Part shown: positions 30,001 to 39,363 of the stretch, one piece after another | Layout: each line of letters begins with the position of its first letter | How positions within the stretch are numbered: position 1 is the first letter of the stretch | Assembly: GCF_018919395.1 (NCBI RefSeq) | Contig: NZ_JAHLME010000001.1 | Coordinates: 1-64,000 of the forward strand | Direction of reading: 5' to 3' | Length of the DNA: 64,000 nucleotides | DNA from: Geomonas azotofigens | GTDB lineage: Bacteria; Desulfobacterota; Desulfuromonadia; Geobacterales; Geobacteraceae | The notes under the pieces: generated by a model | The model's database searches: none | Told to the model about the DNA's origin: nothing | The model's input: only the letters and a program-made list of their open reading frames with translations | Program-made: the position numbers and the translations under genes

Positions 30001-32462
30001 TGGCGGATCCCAACAACATCGTCACCGAGGACGACAACGGCAACAACGGCGCGGTCGGGGCGCAGGTCACCATCGGCAGCGACCTCAAGGTGACCGCCGT
30101 CAGCGGCAGCATCGCCGGCGGCATGCTCACCTACTCGGTCACCGTCAGAAACGACGGCAGCATCACCTCCGGGGTCTCCAACACCGGCATCTACCTCTCA
30201 ACCGACGCCATCGCCTCGACGAGCGACTACCTGGTGCTGAAGGCGAGCACCCAGCCGCTGGCACCGGGCACCGAGGTGGTGCTCACGGGGAGCTACCAGC
30301 TCGTGGCCACCACCCCCTCCGGGAACTACCAGCTGGCGTCCATCGCCGACGTGGCGGGCGTCATCACCGAAAGCGACGAGACCAACAACGGCGCCGTCGG
30401 CAACGCGGTCACCGTCAACAACGACCTCACCGTGAGCGCCGTCTCCGGCACCATCGTTAACGGCGTCCTCACCTACTCCGTCACCGTCAACAACAGCGGC
30501 AACGCCAACCCGACGGTCCCGGTCAACCTCTACTTCTCCGCCGACACCAGCGTGACCACCACCGATTACCTGGTCACCCAGATCCCCGGCTTCCCGCTGC
30601 CGGGCGGCACCAGCAAGACCATCACCGGCACCGTGACCATCCCCTCCACGGTCCCCGCCGGCACCTTCTCCCTGGGGGCACTGGCGGATCCCAACAACAT
30701 CGTCACCGAGGACGACAACGCCAACAACGGCGCCGTCGGGGCGCAGGTCACCATCGGCAGCGACCTCAGGGTGACCGCCGTCACCGGCAGCATCGCCGGC
30801 GGCATGCTCACCTACTCGGTCACCGTCAGAAACGACGGCAGCATCACCTCCGGGGTCTCCAACACCGGCATCTACCTCTCCACGGACGCCGTCGCCGCGA
30901 CGACCGATTACCTGGTGCTGAAGGTCAGCACACAGCCGCTGCAGGCAGGCGGCGAGGTGGTCCTGACCGGCAGCTACCTGCTCCTCGCCACCACCCCCTC
31001 CGGGAGCTACCAGCTGGCCGCCATCGCCGACGTGGCGGGGGTGGTCACCGAAAGCGACGAGACCAACAACGGCGCCGTCGGCAACGCCGTCACGGTCAAC
31101 AACGACCTCACCGTGAGCGCCGTCTCCGGCACCATCGTTAACGGCGTCCTCACCTACTCCGTCACCGTCAACAACAGCGGCAACGCCAACCCCACGGTCC
31201 CGGTCACCCTCTACTTCTCCGCCGACACCAGCGTGACCACCTCGGATTACCTGGTCACCCAGATCCCCGGCTTCCCGCTGCCGGGCGGCACCAGCAAGAC
31301 CATCACCGGCACCGTGACCATCCCGTCCACGGTCCCCGCCGGCACCTTCTACCTCGGCGCACTGGCGGATCCCAACAACATCGTCACCGAGGACGACAAC
31401 GCCAACAACGGCGCGGTCGGGGCGCAGTTCGCCATGGGGAGCGACCTCCAGGTCAGCGCCGTCACCGGCAGCATCTCCGGCGGCGTGCTCACCTACTCGT
31501 TGACCGTGAAGAACGCTGGCAGCACCGCGGCGGCCTACTCCAACACCGGCCTGTACCTCTCCACCGACACCACCGCCTCCAGCGCGGACTACCTGGTGGT
31601 CAAGGTCGCCACCCCGCCGCTGGCGGCCGGCGCCGCGACGGTCCTCACCGGCAGCGTCGTCCTCACCTCGTCCACCCCGGTCGGGAGCTTCTACCTGGCC
31701 GCTCTCGCCGACGTGATGGGCGTGGTCACCGAGAGCGACGAGAGCAACAACGGCACCATCGGCAGCCCGGTGCAGGTGAGAAACGATCTCACCGTCACCG
31801 CCGTCTCTGGAACCCTCGCCAACGGCGTACTCAGCTACTCGGTCACCGTCAACAACAGCGGCAACGGCAACCCCAACGTGCCGGTCACCCTCTACTTCTC
31901 GGCCGACGCCACCGCGTCCACCTCCGACTACGTCATCACCATCGCCACACCGTCCAGCGTCGCCGGCGGCACCAGCAAGACCTTCACCGGCACGGTGAAC
32001 GTCCCCTCCTCCATCCCCGCCGGGACCTACTACCTGGCCGCCCTGGCCGACCCCGCCAACGTGGTCGCCGAGGACAACGACGCCAACAACGGCGCCGTGG
32101 GGGCACCGTTCGGCGTCGGCAGCGACCTCCAGGTCACCGCGGTCACCGGGAGCGTCTCGGCCGGAAAACTCACCTACTCGGTGACGGTCAAGAACATCGG
32201 CAGCACCTACTCCGGCCTTTCCTACACCGGCGTCTACCTGAGCCGGCTCACCTTCACCGGAACCGGCGAGTACCTGGTCACCAAGGTCAGCACCGCCCAG
32301 CTCGCGCCGGGAGCCCAGACCGTCCTGACCGGCACCGTCACCATCCCGACCACCGTCCCGACCGGGACCTACATGGTCTCCGGCATCGCCGACACCAACG
32401 CCCAGTTGGCGGAGAGCGACGAGGGGAACAACGCGTTGTTCGGCAACCAGGTGGTGCGCTAA
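24057..32462 (+). CDS. Giant secreted subtilase (S8) with FG-GAP region and 15 CARDB repeats
   Basis: A 2801-residue exported serine protease. It has a signal peptide (1 to about 24, Leu-rich, ending VQA), a propeptide of the I9/fervidolysin type (about 42-117), and an S8 domain (about 130-440) with Asp157 in AVIDTGIDYNHPDL, His203 in YHGTHIAG and Ser397 in SGTSMAAPHV. A putative Ig-like domain (about 583-640, SGTLPAGLSMNPATGEISG) comes next. FG-GAP-like units with DxNGDG calcium-loop wording span about 650-1060. Residues 1101-2801 are 15 CARDB repeats of about 113 residues, alternating between two subtypes. The last repeat ends at the stop, with no anchor or sorting signal seen. It is probably released or held on the cell surface. 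The gene stands alone. Confidence 0.9.
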   Translation: MKMNRCLLLLLSLLMLLLLPCGVQAAPGSPGESHAGINPAPKQRDDAIIVKFKQGVTAHAKEKLHQRHGTAAGKDFPRLNMQQVKVKKGMTVEETLAAIKADPDVEYAEPDYAVEASAVPNDEYWRSGHLWGLDRINAPAAWDITTGSSETVVAVIDTGIDYNHPDLADNVWTNPGIDTGYVGDVHGIDTYNHDSDPFDDNYHGTHIAGTIGALGNNNVGVVGLNWNVKLLACKCLGTTTPSSPPVLMPLATTDTATGYISSAIECLNYVKTLKDKGVNVVATNNSWGTRTYSQALYDAIAAQPDILFVGAAGNYGADNDKSPFYPASYPLTNVIAVAASGQNPNSPFEETRPSWTNYSRNTIHIAAPGDNILSTVPYFSNYNIGYQSGYGMQSGTSMAAPHVTGLAALLRSTGKDWKQTRNLILSGGDAVPALADVSITGRRLNAYNSLACTDRPLFAPLYQSRTLTAGVPVTLSVLSINCGSAVGPVIATLPGGATIELLDNGVAPDQTAGDGIFTATWTPNTDSGTVNFSYPGGSMSVGYPQVSLLDATSVDLPASYIGHIVSAKLPLRFAMRLGAVGGLPPYTWSIASGTLPAGLSMNPATGEISGIPTETGNPQITVRVTDSAGYYDTATWQIMLTKDEMSAWPFVYSNPPAGADGNSSPVFADVNGDGKQELIVSMWNSLLVLKSDNTVYARYDFPAGTTISTPAVSDLFRNGSNKIIVSVNTPGQPGGIVVFTGGLQTVSNSTTGISGSCGAPVIADLNSDGNKTITVECSPDSPADPNFGKSILATVTAQGTMLPGWPVLNGPAVGSRATSEQMPVVGDLLGDGRKEVVSITSDGVLHAYAKEGNEVKQWQAATNLGDWNNAKTRIWTPVLADVNGDNALEVLVKQNYFADATTQAHRISVFDKNGTQLPGWPLQFPVPVAEGGIIAADLTKDAIPEIITNISSTPSSYQWRAFKGDGSVHPGWTLFNESQAVQKKALPIVGGYGGNTLPDIFFASSDTDAYLQGYNASGVTLASYPERVALNTYAASSPAMGDFDGDGKLELALKTADGNVHVWKSGQYLSPFSHQWTVFAHDLEHTGTLPVLDPSQLPGSDLVVSAVSGSVAAGKLSYSVTVTNSGTITAGSSSTDIYLSTDNVISSSDVRMIRLATPSIAAGASVTLVSSIALPTSLANGSYFVGAIADATGIVVERDESNNAATGDQFTVHNDLTVSDLSGTLSAGVLTYTVTLNNTGNGNANAPVALYFSDDASAATTDRLITTLSATAIPGGTSKTLTGMASIPGTMPAGTFYLAALADPANIVAEDSETNNGTSAEQFTVGNDLQITAVSGSISGGKLDYSITVLNTGNIAAAASSTGLYLSRDTFAAPGDYQVGKISTPVLAPGAQVVLTGSVTLSASAPTGSFNLTARADVAEQLTETDEGNNSALGNPVVLNNDLTVTAVSATLSGGVLTYSVTVENNGNGNPNVPASLYFSTDPTVTTADYLVTALYTSVVPGGSSKTFNGSVTVPGTIPSGTFYLGALADPANIVSEDNENNNGATGPQFAIGSDLRVTAVSGAIAGGMLTYSVTVKNDGNITSGGSSTGIYLSTDATATTADFLVTKVATAQIPAGADLTLTGSVPLAAPTPIGTFYLAAVADMAGIVAEANEDNNGAVGNQVQVKNDLTVSSVSGNLSAGVLNYSVTVSNSGNGNPNVPVALYFSADNSVTTSDYLITQIPGSPLPGGSSKTISGTVTIPSTVPAGTFYLAALADPNGIVAEDAKSNNGSTGTQFTIGSDLRVTAVSGSVSGGMLTYSVTVRNDGNTTSGVSNTGIYLSTDAIASTSDYLVLKASTPPLQPGTEVVLTGSFSLLAAAPSGSYQLAAITDVAGVVTESDETNNGAIGNAVTVNNDLTVSAVSGTIVNGVLTYSVTVNNSGNANPTVPVNLYFSADTSVTTTDYLVTQIPGFPLPGGTSKTITGTVTIPSTVPAGTFYLGALADPNNIVTEDDNGNNGAVGAQVTIGSDLKVTAVSGSIAGGMLTYSVTVRNDGSITSGVSNTGIYLSTDAIASTSDYLVLKASTQPLAPGTEVVLTGSYQLVATTPSGNYQLASIADVAGVITESDETNNGAVGNAVTVNNDLTVSAVSGTIVNGVLTYSVTVNNSGNANPTVPVNLYFSADTSVTTTDYLVTQIPGFPLPGGTSKTITGTVTIPSTVPAGTFSLGALADPNNIVTEDDNANNGAVGAQVTIGSDLRVTAVTGSIAGGMLTYSVTVRNDGSITSGVSNTGIYLSTDAVAATTDYLVLKVSTQPLQAGGEVVLTGSYLLLATTPSGSYQLAAIADVAGVVTESDETNNGAVGNAVTVNNDLTVSAVSGTIVNGVLTYSVTVNNSGNANPTVPVTLYFSADTSVTTSDYLVTQIPGFPLPGGTSKTITGTVTIPSTVPAGTFYLGALADPNNIVTEDDNANNGAVGAQFAMGSDLQVSAVTGSISGGVLTYSLTVKNAGSTAAAYSNTGLYLSTDTTASSADYLVVKVATPPLAAGAATVLTGSVVLTSSTPVGSFYLAALADVMGVVTESDESNNGTIGSPVQVRNDLTVTAVSGTLANGVLSYSVTVNNSGNGNPNVPVTLYFSADATASTSDYVITIATPSSVAGGTSKTFTGTVNVPSSIPAGTYYLAALADPANVVAEDNDANNGAVGAPFGVGSDLQVTAVTGSVSAGKLTYSVTVKNIGSTYSGLSYTGVYLSRLTFTGTGEYLVTKVSTAQLAPGAQTVLTGTVTIPTTVPTGTYMVSGIADTNAQLAESDEGNNALFGNQVVR
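27357..32459 (+). repeat. Tandem coding repeats (15 CARDB units)
   Basis: Each unit begins with Asp-Leu-x-Val and ends near NNGxxG. Units alternate in type, so the DNA period is two units. From about 29400 to 31440 the two-unit period is exactly 681 bases: type-A units begin at 29400, 30081, 30762 and 31443. Near-identical DNA there indicates recent duplication or gene conversion. Confidence 0.9.
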
Positions 32463-32510
32463 CCAGGAAGCTCTGGACAGGGAGGGCGCAATGCTGCTAC
32501 CGTAGCTAGT

Positions 32511-32545
32511 CGGCCGCCGGCGAGGGAATTCCCCCCGCCGGCGGC
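32511..32545. other. Strong GC hairpin after the protease gene
   Basis: GCCGCCGGCG and CGCCGGCGGC pair around AGGGAATTCCCCC. There is no T-run, so its role as a terminator is uncertain. Confidence 0.45.
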
Positions 32546-32569
32546 ACTCCCCGGCCCGGAGAAGAGAAG

Positions 32570-33250
32570 TTGGCAGCAAAGGAACGGCGAACCCGCCTGC
32601 TGGAAATATACGACGCGCTGTACCAACGCTACGGCGCCCTCAACTGGTGGCCCGCGGACACCCCCTTCGAGGTCTGCGTCGGGGCCATCCTCACCCAGAA
32701 CACCAACTGGCTCAACGTAGAAAAAGCGATAGCGAACCTGAAACGGGAGGGGCTCCTCTCGGCGGAGGCGATCCGGGAGGTACACCTGGAGCGGCTCGCC
32801 GAGTCGATACGCCCCTCCGGTTTTTTCAACGTGAAGAGTGTGCGGCTGAAGGGGTTCGTGCGCTGGCTTTTCGAGCGGCACGGGAGCCTGGAGGCGATGT
32901 TCGCCGGAGCGTGGCAGCCGCTGCGCGACGAGCTGATCGCGGTCCCCGGCATCGGCCCGGAGACCTGCGACTCCATCCTCCTCTACGCCGGCGGCAAGCC
33001 CTCCTTCGTGGTCGACGCCTACACCCGGCGCCTGTTTTCCCGGCTGGGCCTGGTCAGCGAGAAAGACGACTACCACCGGGTACGCTCCCTGTTCATGGAA
33101 CACCTGCCGCACGAGGTCCCGCTCTTCAACGAGTACCACGCCCTGATCGTCGAGCAGTGCAAGCGCCACTGCCGCAAGAAACCTTCCTGCGACGGCTGCC
33201 CGCTCGGGCCCGCCTGCTGCCACGCCACCCATACTCCCGGGAAACCATGA
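32570..33250 (+). CDS. EndoIII-like DNA glycosylase (HhH-GPD, Fe-S)
   Basis: Base-excision repair enzyme of 226 residues. The helix-hairpin-helix is VPGIGPETCDSILLYA (about 125-140). The catalytic Asp is in FVVDAYTRR, but the usual Lys before the hairpin-end turn of Nth is replaced, as in monofunctional glycosylases. Near the C-terminus CKRHC-x5-CDGC-x5-C can bind a [4Fe-4S] cluster. The N-terminal ILTQNTNW wording resembles the MagIII (3-methyladenine glycosylase) branch more than Nth. TTG at 32570 is the start, with GGAGAAGAG upstream. It overlaps the next gene by ATGA. Confidence 0.8.
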   Translation: MAAKERRTRLLEIYDALYQRYGALNWWPADTPFEVCVGAILTQNTNWLNVEKAIANLKREGLLSAEAIREVHLERLAESIRPSGFFNVKSVRLKGFVRWLFERHGSLEAMFAGAWQPLRDELIAVPGIGPETCDSILLYAGGKPSFVVDAYTRRLFSRLGLVSEKDDYHRVRSLFMEHLPHEVPLFNEYHALIVEQCKRHCRKKPSCDGCPLGPACCHATHTPGKP

Positions 33251-34455
33251 GAAACCTCGCCAACGTCTTCCTGATCCTGTTCTTCGCCGACGGCTTCCTT
33301 TCCGTGCTGGACGAGCTCTCCTCGCTGGTCGCCCCGGTGGCGCCGCTCGCCATGTTCAGGTTCCAGGTCGCCAACTCGGTCCTGCTCCTCGCCATCCCCC
33401 TCTACCTCTGCCTGGGGATCGACCGGCGGCTCCCCAAGAAGCTCTTCATCCCGCTGATCGCGTTCCTGTTCGTTTCTCCCCTGGCGGCCTGGGCGTTCCC
33501 GGTGCTGAGCGACTCCAGGCTCTACGCCGTCGCCATGTCGCTCGTACAACTATGCGTCCCGCCGCTTATGATCGCGCGCTACCGCGATGCCAAGGACCCG
33601 GGGCTGACGCTGCCGGACTGGCGCTTCGAAGGCCCCTACTTCGGTGTCAGAAACACGCTGGTCTTCGCCGGTGTCAACCTGGTGTTCCTTCCCGTGCTGC
33701 TGGCGACGCTGACCCTGTTCCTGGCCGACGGCTGGGCGCAGGGCAACACGGCCGGCTTCATCAGGGTGACGCCGCGCGGGCTCTACCTGGCCGAGCGGGT
33801 GTACCGCCGCGGCGACCAGACTCTGCGGCTCACCGGCATGGTGCATGTTGGGGAGAAGGGGTATTACGAGGACGTGGCACGGGTACCGGCCCAGGGGCGG
33901 ACTGTGGTGCTGGCGGAAGGGGTGACCGACAAGAAGGGGGCGCTGCAGCACCACTTCGATTACCGCGGCGTTGCGAGCTTCCTCGGGCTCGCCTCGCAGC
34001 AGAAGCTGTTGTTTCCGGGGAGGGTGATCGACGAGAAGGGGCTGCGGACGCCGGCCAAACCGGCCGACAACCAGCCCGACATCCTGGTGGCGGACACCGA
34101 CCTGAGCGCCTTTCGACCCGAGACGCTGCGCTTTCTGGACCAGGTCGGGAAGGAACTGGGGAGGACTCCCTCCTTCGCCGAGGCGGCCCTCAACCTGAAC
34201 CGCTGGGCGGAGCGAAACGTCACCCCGGAAATGCAGGAGGTGATCATGGACGACATCCTGACCCGCCGCAACGAGGTGCTGCTCGGCTACCTCGACGAGG
34301 GGCTCAAGAAGTACGACACCATCCTGATTCCGTGGGGTGCACTGCACATGAAAGGGATCGAGGCGGGGGTGCTGAAACGGGGCTTCGTGCTGCAAAAGGA
34401 GCAGAGGCGTCTGGCCATCGACCTGAAAAGAATGCTACTCGAGCAGGCGCGCTAA
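33247..34455 (+). CDS. TraB/TIKI-like membrane protein
   Basis: A 402-residue protein. The N-terminal half is membrane-embedded, with about five hydrophobic segments (about 5-25, 33-58, 67-83, 90-110, 137-162). The C-terminal half carries the marks of the TraB/TIKI/GumN superfamily: GMVH at 197-200, Glu224 in LAEGV, Arg340/341 in RRNE and a second GxxH, GALH at 364-367. In that family the two His and the Glu are thought to form a metal-dependent protease site. Its start overlaps the glycosylase stop by four bases, so the two are translationally coupled. The pairing has no obvious reason. The orientation of the catalytic half (inside or outside) cannot be settled here. Confidence 0.7.
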   Translation: MRNLANVFLILFFADGFLSVLDELSSLVAPVAPLAMFRFQVANSVLLLAIPLYLCLGIDRRLPKKLFIPLIAFLFVSPLAAWAFPVLSDSRLYAVAMSLVQLCVPPLMIARYRDAKDPGLTLPDWRFEGPYFGVRNTLVFAGVNLVFLPVLLATLTLFLADGWAQGNTAGFIRVTPRGLYLAERVYRRGDQTLRLTGMVHVGEKGYYEDVARVPAQGRTVVLAEGVTDKKGALQHHFDYRGVASFLGLASQQKLLFPGRVIDEKGLRTPAKPADNQPDILVADTDLSAFRPETLRFLDQVGKELGRTPSFAEAALNLNRWAERNVTPEMQEVIMDDILTRRNEVLLGYLDEGLKKYDTILIPWGALHMKGIEAGVLKRGFVLQKEQRRLAIDLKRMLLEQAR

Positions 34456-35084
34456 AACTGCTCCGACTCCTCGCCCGCCTGCTCCACCCCCCAGAACACG
34501 TCCAGGAAGTTCTTCAGGATGCGGGCGGTCAGCCCCCAGATCTCGTCGTCGCCGTAGAGGTAGAAGTACATCGGATAGTTCTTGAACCCCTTGTGGTCCC
34601 AGTACTCGACCCGGTAGACGCCGGGCCTGGAGAAGTGCGCCAGCGGCACCTCGATGAGCCGTTCGATCTCCGCGTCGTTGACGGTGAGGACGTAGTTTTC
34701 GGGAAAGATGCCGACCACGGGGGTGACCAGGTAGTTGTGGATGGAGTGGCAGTCGTCCAGCTCGCCGAGGATCTCGACGTCGGCGGGATCGATGCCGACC
34801 TCCTCCCAGGCCTCGCGGGTCGCGGTGTCGGCGCTGTCGCGGTCGCTTTCTTCGCAGCGCCCGCCGGGGAAGGAGATCTCGCCGCTGTGGTGGGTGAGGT
34901 GGGTGGTCCGCTTGGTGAAGAGGATGTGGTATTCGCCGTTTTTCAGGAACAGGGGAAGCAGGACGGCGGCGGGGATCGGCCCCGCCTCCATGGGAACGCG
35001 GCGACGGGCGGCAAGAGAGGCCTTCAGCCGCTCCCTGATCGCGGCCGGAGCCCCCGGCCGTTCCTGTCCGTCTTTCGCTATCAG
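34452..35084 (-). CDS. Nudix hydrolase, CoA-pyrophosphatase type
   Basis: Cytoplasmic hydrolase of about 210 residues, probably splitting CoA or its derivatives to phosphopantetheine and 3',5'-ADP. It has the CoA-Nudix pre-motif [21 protein letters not shown], followed by the Nudix box with REAWEEVGI. The start is unclear. The first ATG (34991) has no ribosome site and would cut off an N-terminal helix ([16 protein letters not shown]) that belongs to the family. Upstream, AAGGAG is followed after 8 bases by CTG at 35084, which shares CTGA with the rpe stop; this CTG is chosen as the likely start. The stop overlaps that of the convergent TraB-like gene by four bases. Confidence 0.75.
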   Translation of the reverse strand: MIAKDGQERPGAPAAIRERLKASLAARRRVPMEAGPIPAAVLLPLFLKNGEYHILFTKRTTHLTHHSGEISFPGGRCEESDRDSADTATREAWEEVGIDPADVEILGELDDCHSIHNYLVTPVVGIFPENYVLTVNDAEIERLIEVPLAHFSRPGVYRVEYWDHKGFKNYPMYFYLYGDDEIWGLTARILKNFLDVFWGVEQAGEESEQF

Positions 35085-35746
35085 AGCACCGGCTCCTTGG
35101 CCCGCCGCTTCAGCTCGGCGATGGTGGCCGCGTAGTCGGGCGAGTTGAAGACGGCGCTGCCGGCCACGAAGACGTCGGCGCCGGCGTGGGCGATGCGGGC
35201 GATGTTGTCGGTTTTCACCCCGCCGTCCACCTCGAGCTCCGCCTCCACCCCCCTGCGGTCCATGGTGGCGCGCAGCGCCTGGATCTTGGGGATGCAGGCC
35301 TCGATGAAGGACTGGCCGCCGAAGCCCGGGTTTACCGTCATCAGGAGGATCAGGTCCAGCTCCTCCATGACGTAGTCGAGCACGTTGAGCGGGGTGGCCG
35401 GGTTCAGCGAGACGCCCGCCTTCTTGCCGAAGGACTTGATCAGCTGGACGGTGCGATGCAGGTGGTTGGTCGCCTCGGCGTGCACCACGATGATGTCGCT
35501 CCCCGCCTTGGCGAAGTCCGGGATGTAGCGGTCCGGGTCCACGATCATCAGGTGCACGTCGAGCGGCAGCGTGGTCACGCGGCGCGCGGCCTCGACGATG
35601 AGCGGGCCGATGGTGATGTTGGGGACGAACTGGCCGTCCATCACGTCGATGTGGACGTAGTCGGCGCCCGCGGTCTCGATGGCCTTGATCTCCTCGCCCA
35701 GACGTGCGAAGTCGGCGGACAGTATGGAAGGTGCGATCTTTTTCAT
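35081..35746 (-). CDS. rpe: Ribulose-phosphate 3-epimerase
   Basis: Interconverts ribulose-5-phosphate and xylulose-5-phosphate in the pentose phosphate pathway. It is a 221-residue TIM barrel. Landmarks are [34 protein letters not shown] (metal-binding His and Asp), [19 protein letters not shown] and [11 protein letters not shown]. It lies 8 bases after rsmB on the same strand, so rsmB-rpe-Nudix form an operon. Confidence 0.97.
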   Translation of the reverse strand: MKKIAPSILSADFARLGEEIKAIETAGADYVHIDVMDGQFVPNITIGPLIVEAARRVTTLPLDVHLMIVDPDRYIPDFAKAGSDIIVVHAEATNHLHRTVQLIKSFGKKAGVSLNPATPLNVLDYVMEELDLILLMTVNPGFGGQSFIEACIPKIQALRATMDRRGVEAELEVDGGVKTDNIARIAHAGADVFVAGSAVFNSPDYAATIAELKRRAKEPVL

Positions 35747-35754
35747 GGCTTCTC

Positions 35755-37104
35755 CTACTTGATTTTCTTGAGGCGGGCGGCGAAGAAGCCGTCCATGCCG
35801 TCGCGGTGCGGCCAGCTCCTGAAGAAGCCGCGCTCGGTGAAGAGCGGCGCGAACTCGGGGAAGAGCGTGCGCAGGTCCTCGGCGACGAATTCGGGGTGCT
35901 CGCGCAGGAAGGTGTCGATGACGTACTCGTTCTCCTGCACGCTGGTGGAGCAGGTGGCGTAGAGGAGTATCCCCTCCTTCTCCAGGTACTTGCAGAGGTT
36001 CTCCAGGATGGTGCCCTGGGTGCGCGCCTGCGGCAGGAGGTCATCCGGCGACTTGCTCCACTTCCCCTCCGGGTTGCGCCGGATCACGCCGAGCCCCGAG
36101 CAGGGGGCATCGACCAGGATGCGCTGGAAGGTGACCTCCTTGATGGCCGGGGAGGGCGCCATGGCGTCCATGGTGAAGGTGCGCACCGAGGTGATGCCGA
36201 GGCGGTCGCAGGTCTCCTTGATCAGCCGGAGCTTTTTGTGGTTGACGTCGCAGGCGTAGATCTCGCCGGTGTTGCCCATGAGCTGCGCGATCTGGGTGGT
36301 CTTTCCCCCGGGGGCCGCGCAGGCGTCGAGCACCCGGTCCCCCTTCTCCGGCGCGAGGAACAGGGGCGCCAGTTGCGACGACTCGTCCTGCACGGTGAAG
36401 AGGCCGTCGCGGAACGAGGGGAGCCGCGAGATGAGCCCGGACTGGTTCAGCCTGACGCCGTCGGGGGACCAGCGGGTCTCGCTGCAGTTGACCCCCTCCT
36501 CGGCCAGGCGGGCCATGAGCGACTCCCGGGAGGCGCGCAGGGTGTTGACCCGGATGGTGAAGGGAGGCGGCTCCGACATGGCGGCGGCCAGTTCCTCGGC
36601 CCCGTCCACCCCCAGCTGGTCGCACCACTGCCTGGTGAGCCAGGCGGGGTGGGAGTAGCGCACCGCCAGGTAGGCGGCCGGGTTCTCGGCGCGGTCGGGA
36701 TAGCTGATGTTGTCGCGGTTGCGGTCGGCGTTCCTCAGGATGGCGTTGATGAAGCCCGACGCCCGCGGCGCGAGCTCCTTGGCGAGCTTCACCGTCTCGT
36801 TCACCGCCGCCGAGACCGGGACGCGGTCCAGGAAGAAGCACTGGTACAGCCCGAGGCGTAACAAGAGCAGCACGTAGAGCTCGAGCTTGTCGGTTCTCTG
36901 CTTGGAGAACTGCCCGATGATGTGGTCCAGGGTCCCCTGCCGACGCAAGACGCCGTACACCAGTTCGGTGAGAAGGCCGCGGTCGGCCCCCTTGATCATG
37001 TCCTTGGACAGTTCATGGTCTATCAGGATGTCTGCGAAGGACTTCTCTTTTTCGATGCGAAGCAGGATCTCAAAGGCGGCGCGGCGCGGGTTTTTGCTGG
37101 ACAA
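35755..37104 (-). CDS. rsmB: 16S rRNA (cytosine-967-C5)-methyltransferase RsmB
   Basis: SAM-dependent methylation of C967 of 16S rRNA. It has 449 residues. An N-terminal NusB-like RNA-binding domain (about 1-140, [15 protein letters not shown]) is followed by the Fmu methyltransferase domain with [15 protein letters not shown], the first Cys in [15 protein letters not shown] and the second in LLYATCST. The start is taken as TTG at 37104, with AAAGGAAG upstream; starts further up would add a short unconserved tail. Confidence 0.92.
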   Translation of the reverse strand: MSSKNPRRAAFEILLRIEKEKSFADILIDHELSKDMIKGADRGLLTELVYGVLRRQGTLDHIIGQFSKQRTDKLELYVLLLLRLGLYQCFFLDRVPVSAAVNETVKLAKELAPRASGFINAILRNADRNRDNISYPDRAENPAAYLAVRYSHPAWLTRQWCDQLGVDGAEELAAAMSEPPPFTIRVNTLRASRESLMARLAEEGVNCSETRWSPDGVRLNQSGLISRLPSFRDGLFTVQDESSQLAPLFLAPEKGDRVLDACAAPGGKTTQIAQLMGNTGEIYACDVNHKKLRLIKETCDRLGITSVRTFTMDAMAPSPAIKEVTFQRILVDAPCSGLGVIRRNPEGKWSKSPDDLLPQARTQGTILENLCKYLEKEGILLYATCSTSVQENEYVIDTFLREHPEFVAEDLRTLFPEFAPLFTERGFFRSWPHRDGMDGFFAARLKKIK

Positions 37105-37188
37105 AATACTTCCTTTCAGGCGTGAGTGTCTGGGCTGGGCCGGATTCATTATATGCATTTCGCCCAAAACTGCAAGCGGTTAGGGGAC

Positions 37189-37216
37189 TTGACACAGGAA
37201 ATCCAAGGGCTACCCT
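37189..37216 (+). promoter_or_regulatory. Candidate promoter of the thioredoxin-like gene
   Basis: TTGACA with TACCCT 16 bases on. The -10 is weak. Confidence 0.45.
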
Positions 37217-37255
37217 TTAGCGTGGGTTTAATGATAACCGGGAGGAGGGTTTACC

Positions 37256-37816
37256 ATGCTACCTTGGGAAACGGACATGGGGAAAGCGCTGGCTCGGGCG
37301 AAGGCTGAACAGAAGACCGTTCTGCTTGAATTCTTCAGCCCGCAATGTATCGGCTGCAAGCAGATGGAAGAGGTCACCTTCGCCGACGAGGACGTGGTGA
37401 ACTTCATCGCGGACCGCGTCATCCCGGTCAGGATCCCGGTTTCCGCCACCACCCAGACCGGCGACTTCCGCATCTCCTGGACCCCGACCCTGATCACCCT
37501 CGACCTGTACGGGCGCGAGCACCAGCGCACGGTTGGCTTCCTCCCTCCCGAGGAGATGATCGGCTCGGTGCTCTTGGGGATGGGGAAGGCGAGCCTTGAT
37601 AACGGCCAGTTCAACGAGGCGGTGATCCAGTTCACCACCCTCTTGAACGGCTGCCCCGACTGCGCCGCGGCGCCCGAGGCGGTGTACCTGCGCGGCGTGG
37701 CCCGGTTCAGTTCGAGCCACGATCCCGCCGCGCTCAAGGAAATCCACCAGCAGCTCTCCAAAGAGTATCCCGAGAGCGACTGGACCAAGCGGGCCCAGCC
37801 GTTCACGCTGCTTTGA
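37256..37816 (+). CDS. Thioredoxin-like protein with C-terminal TPR-like region
   Basis: A 186-residue protein without a signal peptide, so probably cytoplasmic. Residues about 15-110 are a thioredoxin fold with the active-site pair CIGC (SPQCIGCKQMEE) and the cis-Pro region SWTPTLITLD. The rest (about 115-186) is helical, with TPR-like wording (GQFNEAVIQFTTLLNGCPDC). CIGC replaces the usual CGPC. It resembles the thioredoxin_7 / SoxW-DsbD-gamma type. Likely a thiol-disulphide or stress protein; the partner is unknown. GGGAGGAGGG precedes ATG and a terminator follows. Confidence 0.7.
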   Translation: MLPWETDMGKALARAKAEQKTVLLEFFSPQCIGCKQMEEVTFADEDVVNFIADRVIPVRIPVSATTQTGDFRISWTPTLITLDLYGREHQRTVGFLPPEEMIGSVLLGMGKASLDNGQFNEAVIQFTTLLNGCPDCAAAPEAVYLRGVARFSSSHDPAALKEIHQQLSKEYPESDWTKRAQPFTLL

Positions 37817-37852
37817 GCTCCGCTTCACGCCGCAGTTGCCAATTTCACCGGA

Positions 37853-37879
37853 GGGCGGCAGCCATGCCGCCCTTTTTTT
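37853..37879 (+). terminator. Terminator after the thioredoxin-like gene
   Basis: GGGCGGCA and TGCCGCCC around a 4-base loop, then seven T. Confidence 0.85.
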
Positions 37880-37932
37880 AACTGCTATGACGGCCCCGCG
37901 CCAGATGCTTCACTGACAACAGGCTCATCCTT

Positions 37933-39363
<1,431 letters not shown>

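Noticed and set aside
30198-32579. Minus-strand reading frame of 793 codons opposite the CARDB repeats
   Set aside because: A GC-rich repetitive gene leaves long open antisense frames. Its translation is Gly/Asp/Val-rich low complexity and mirrors the repeat period.
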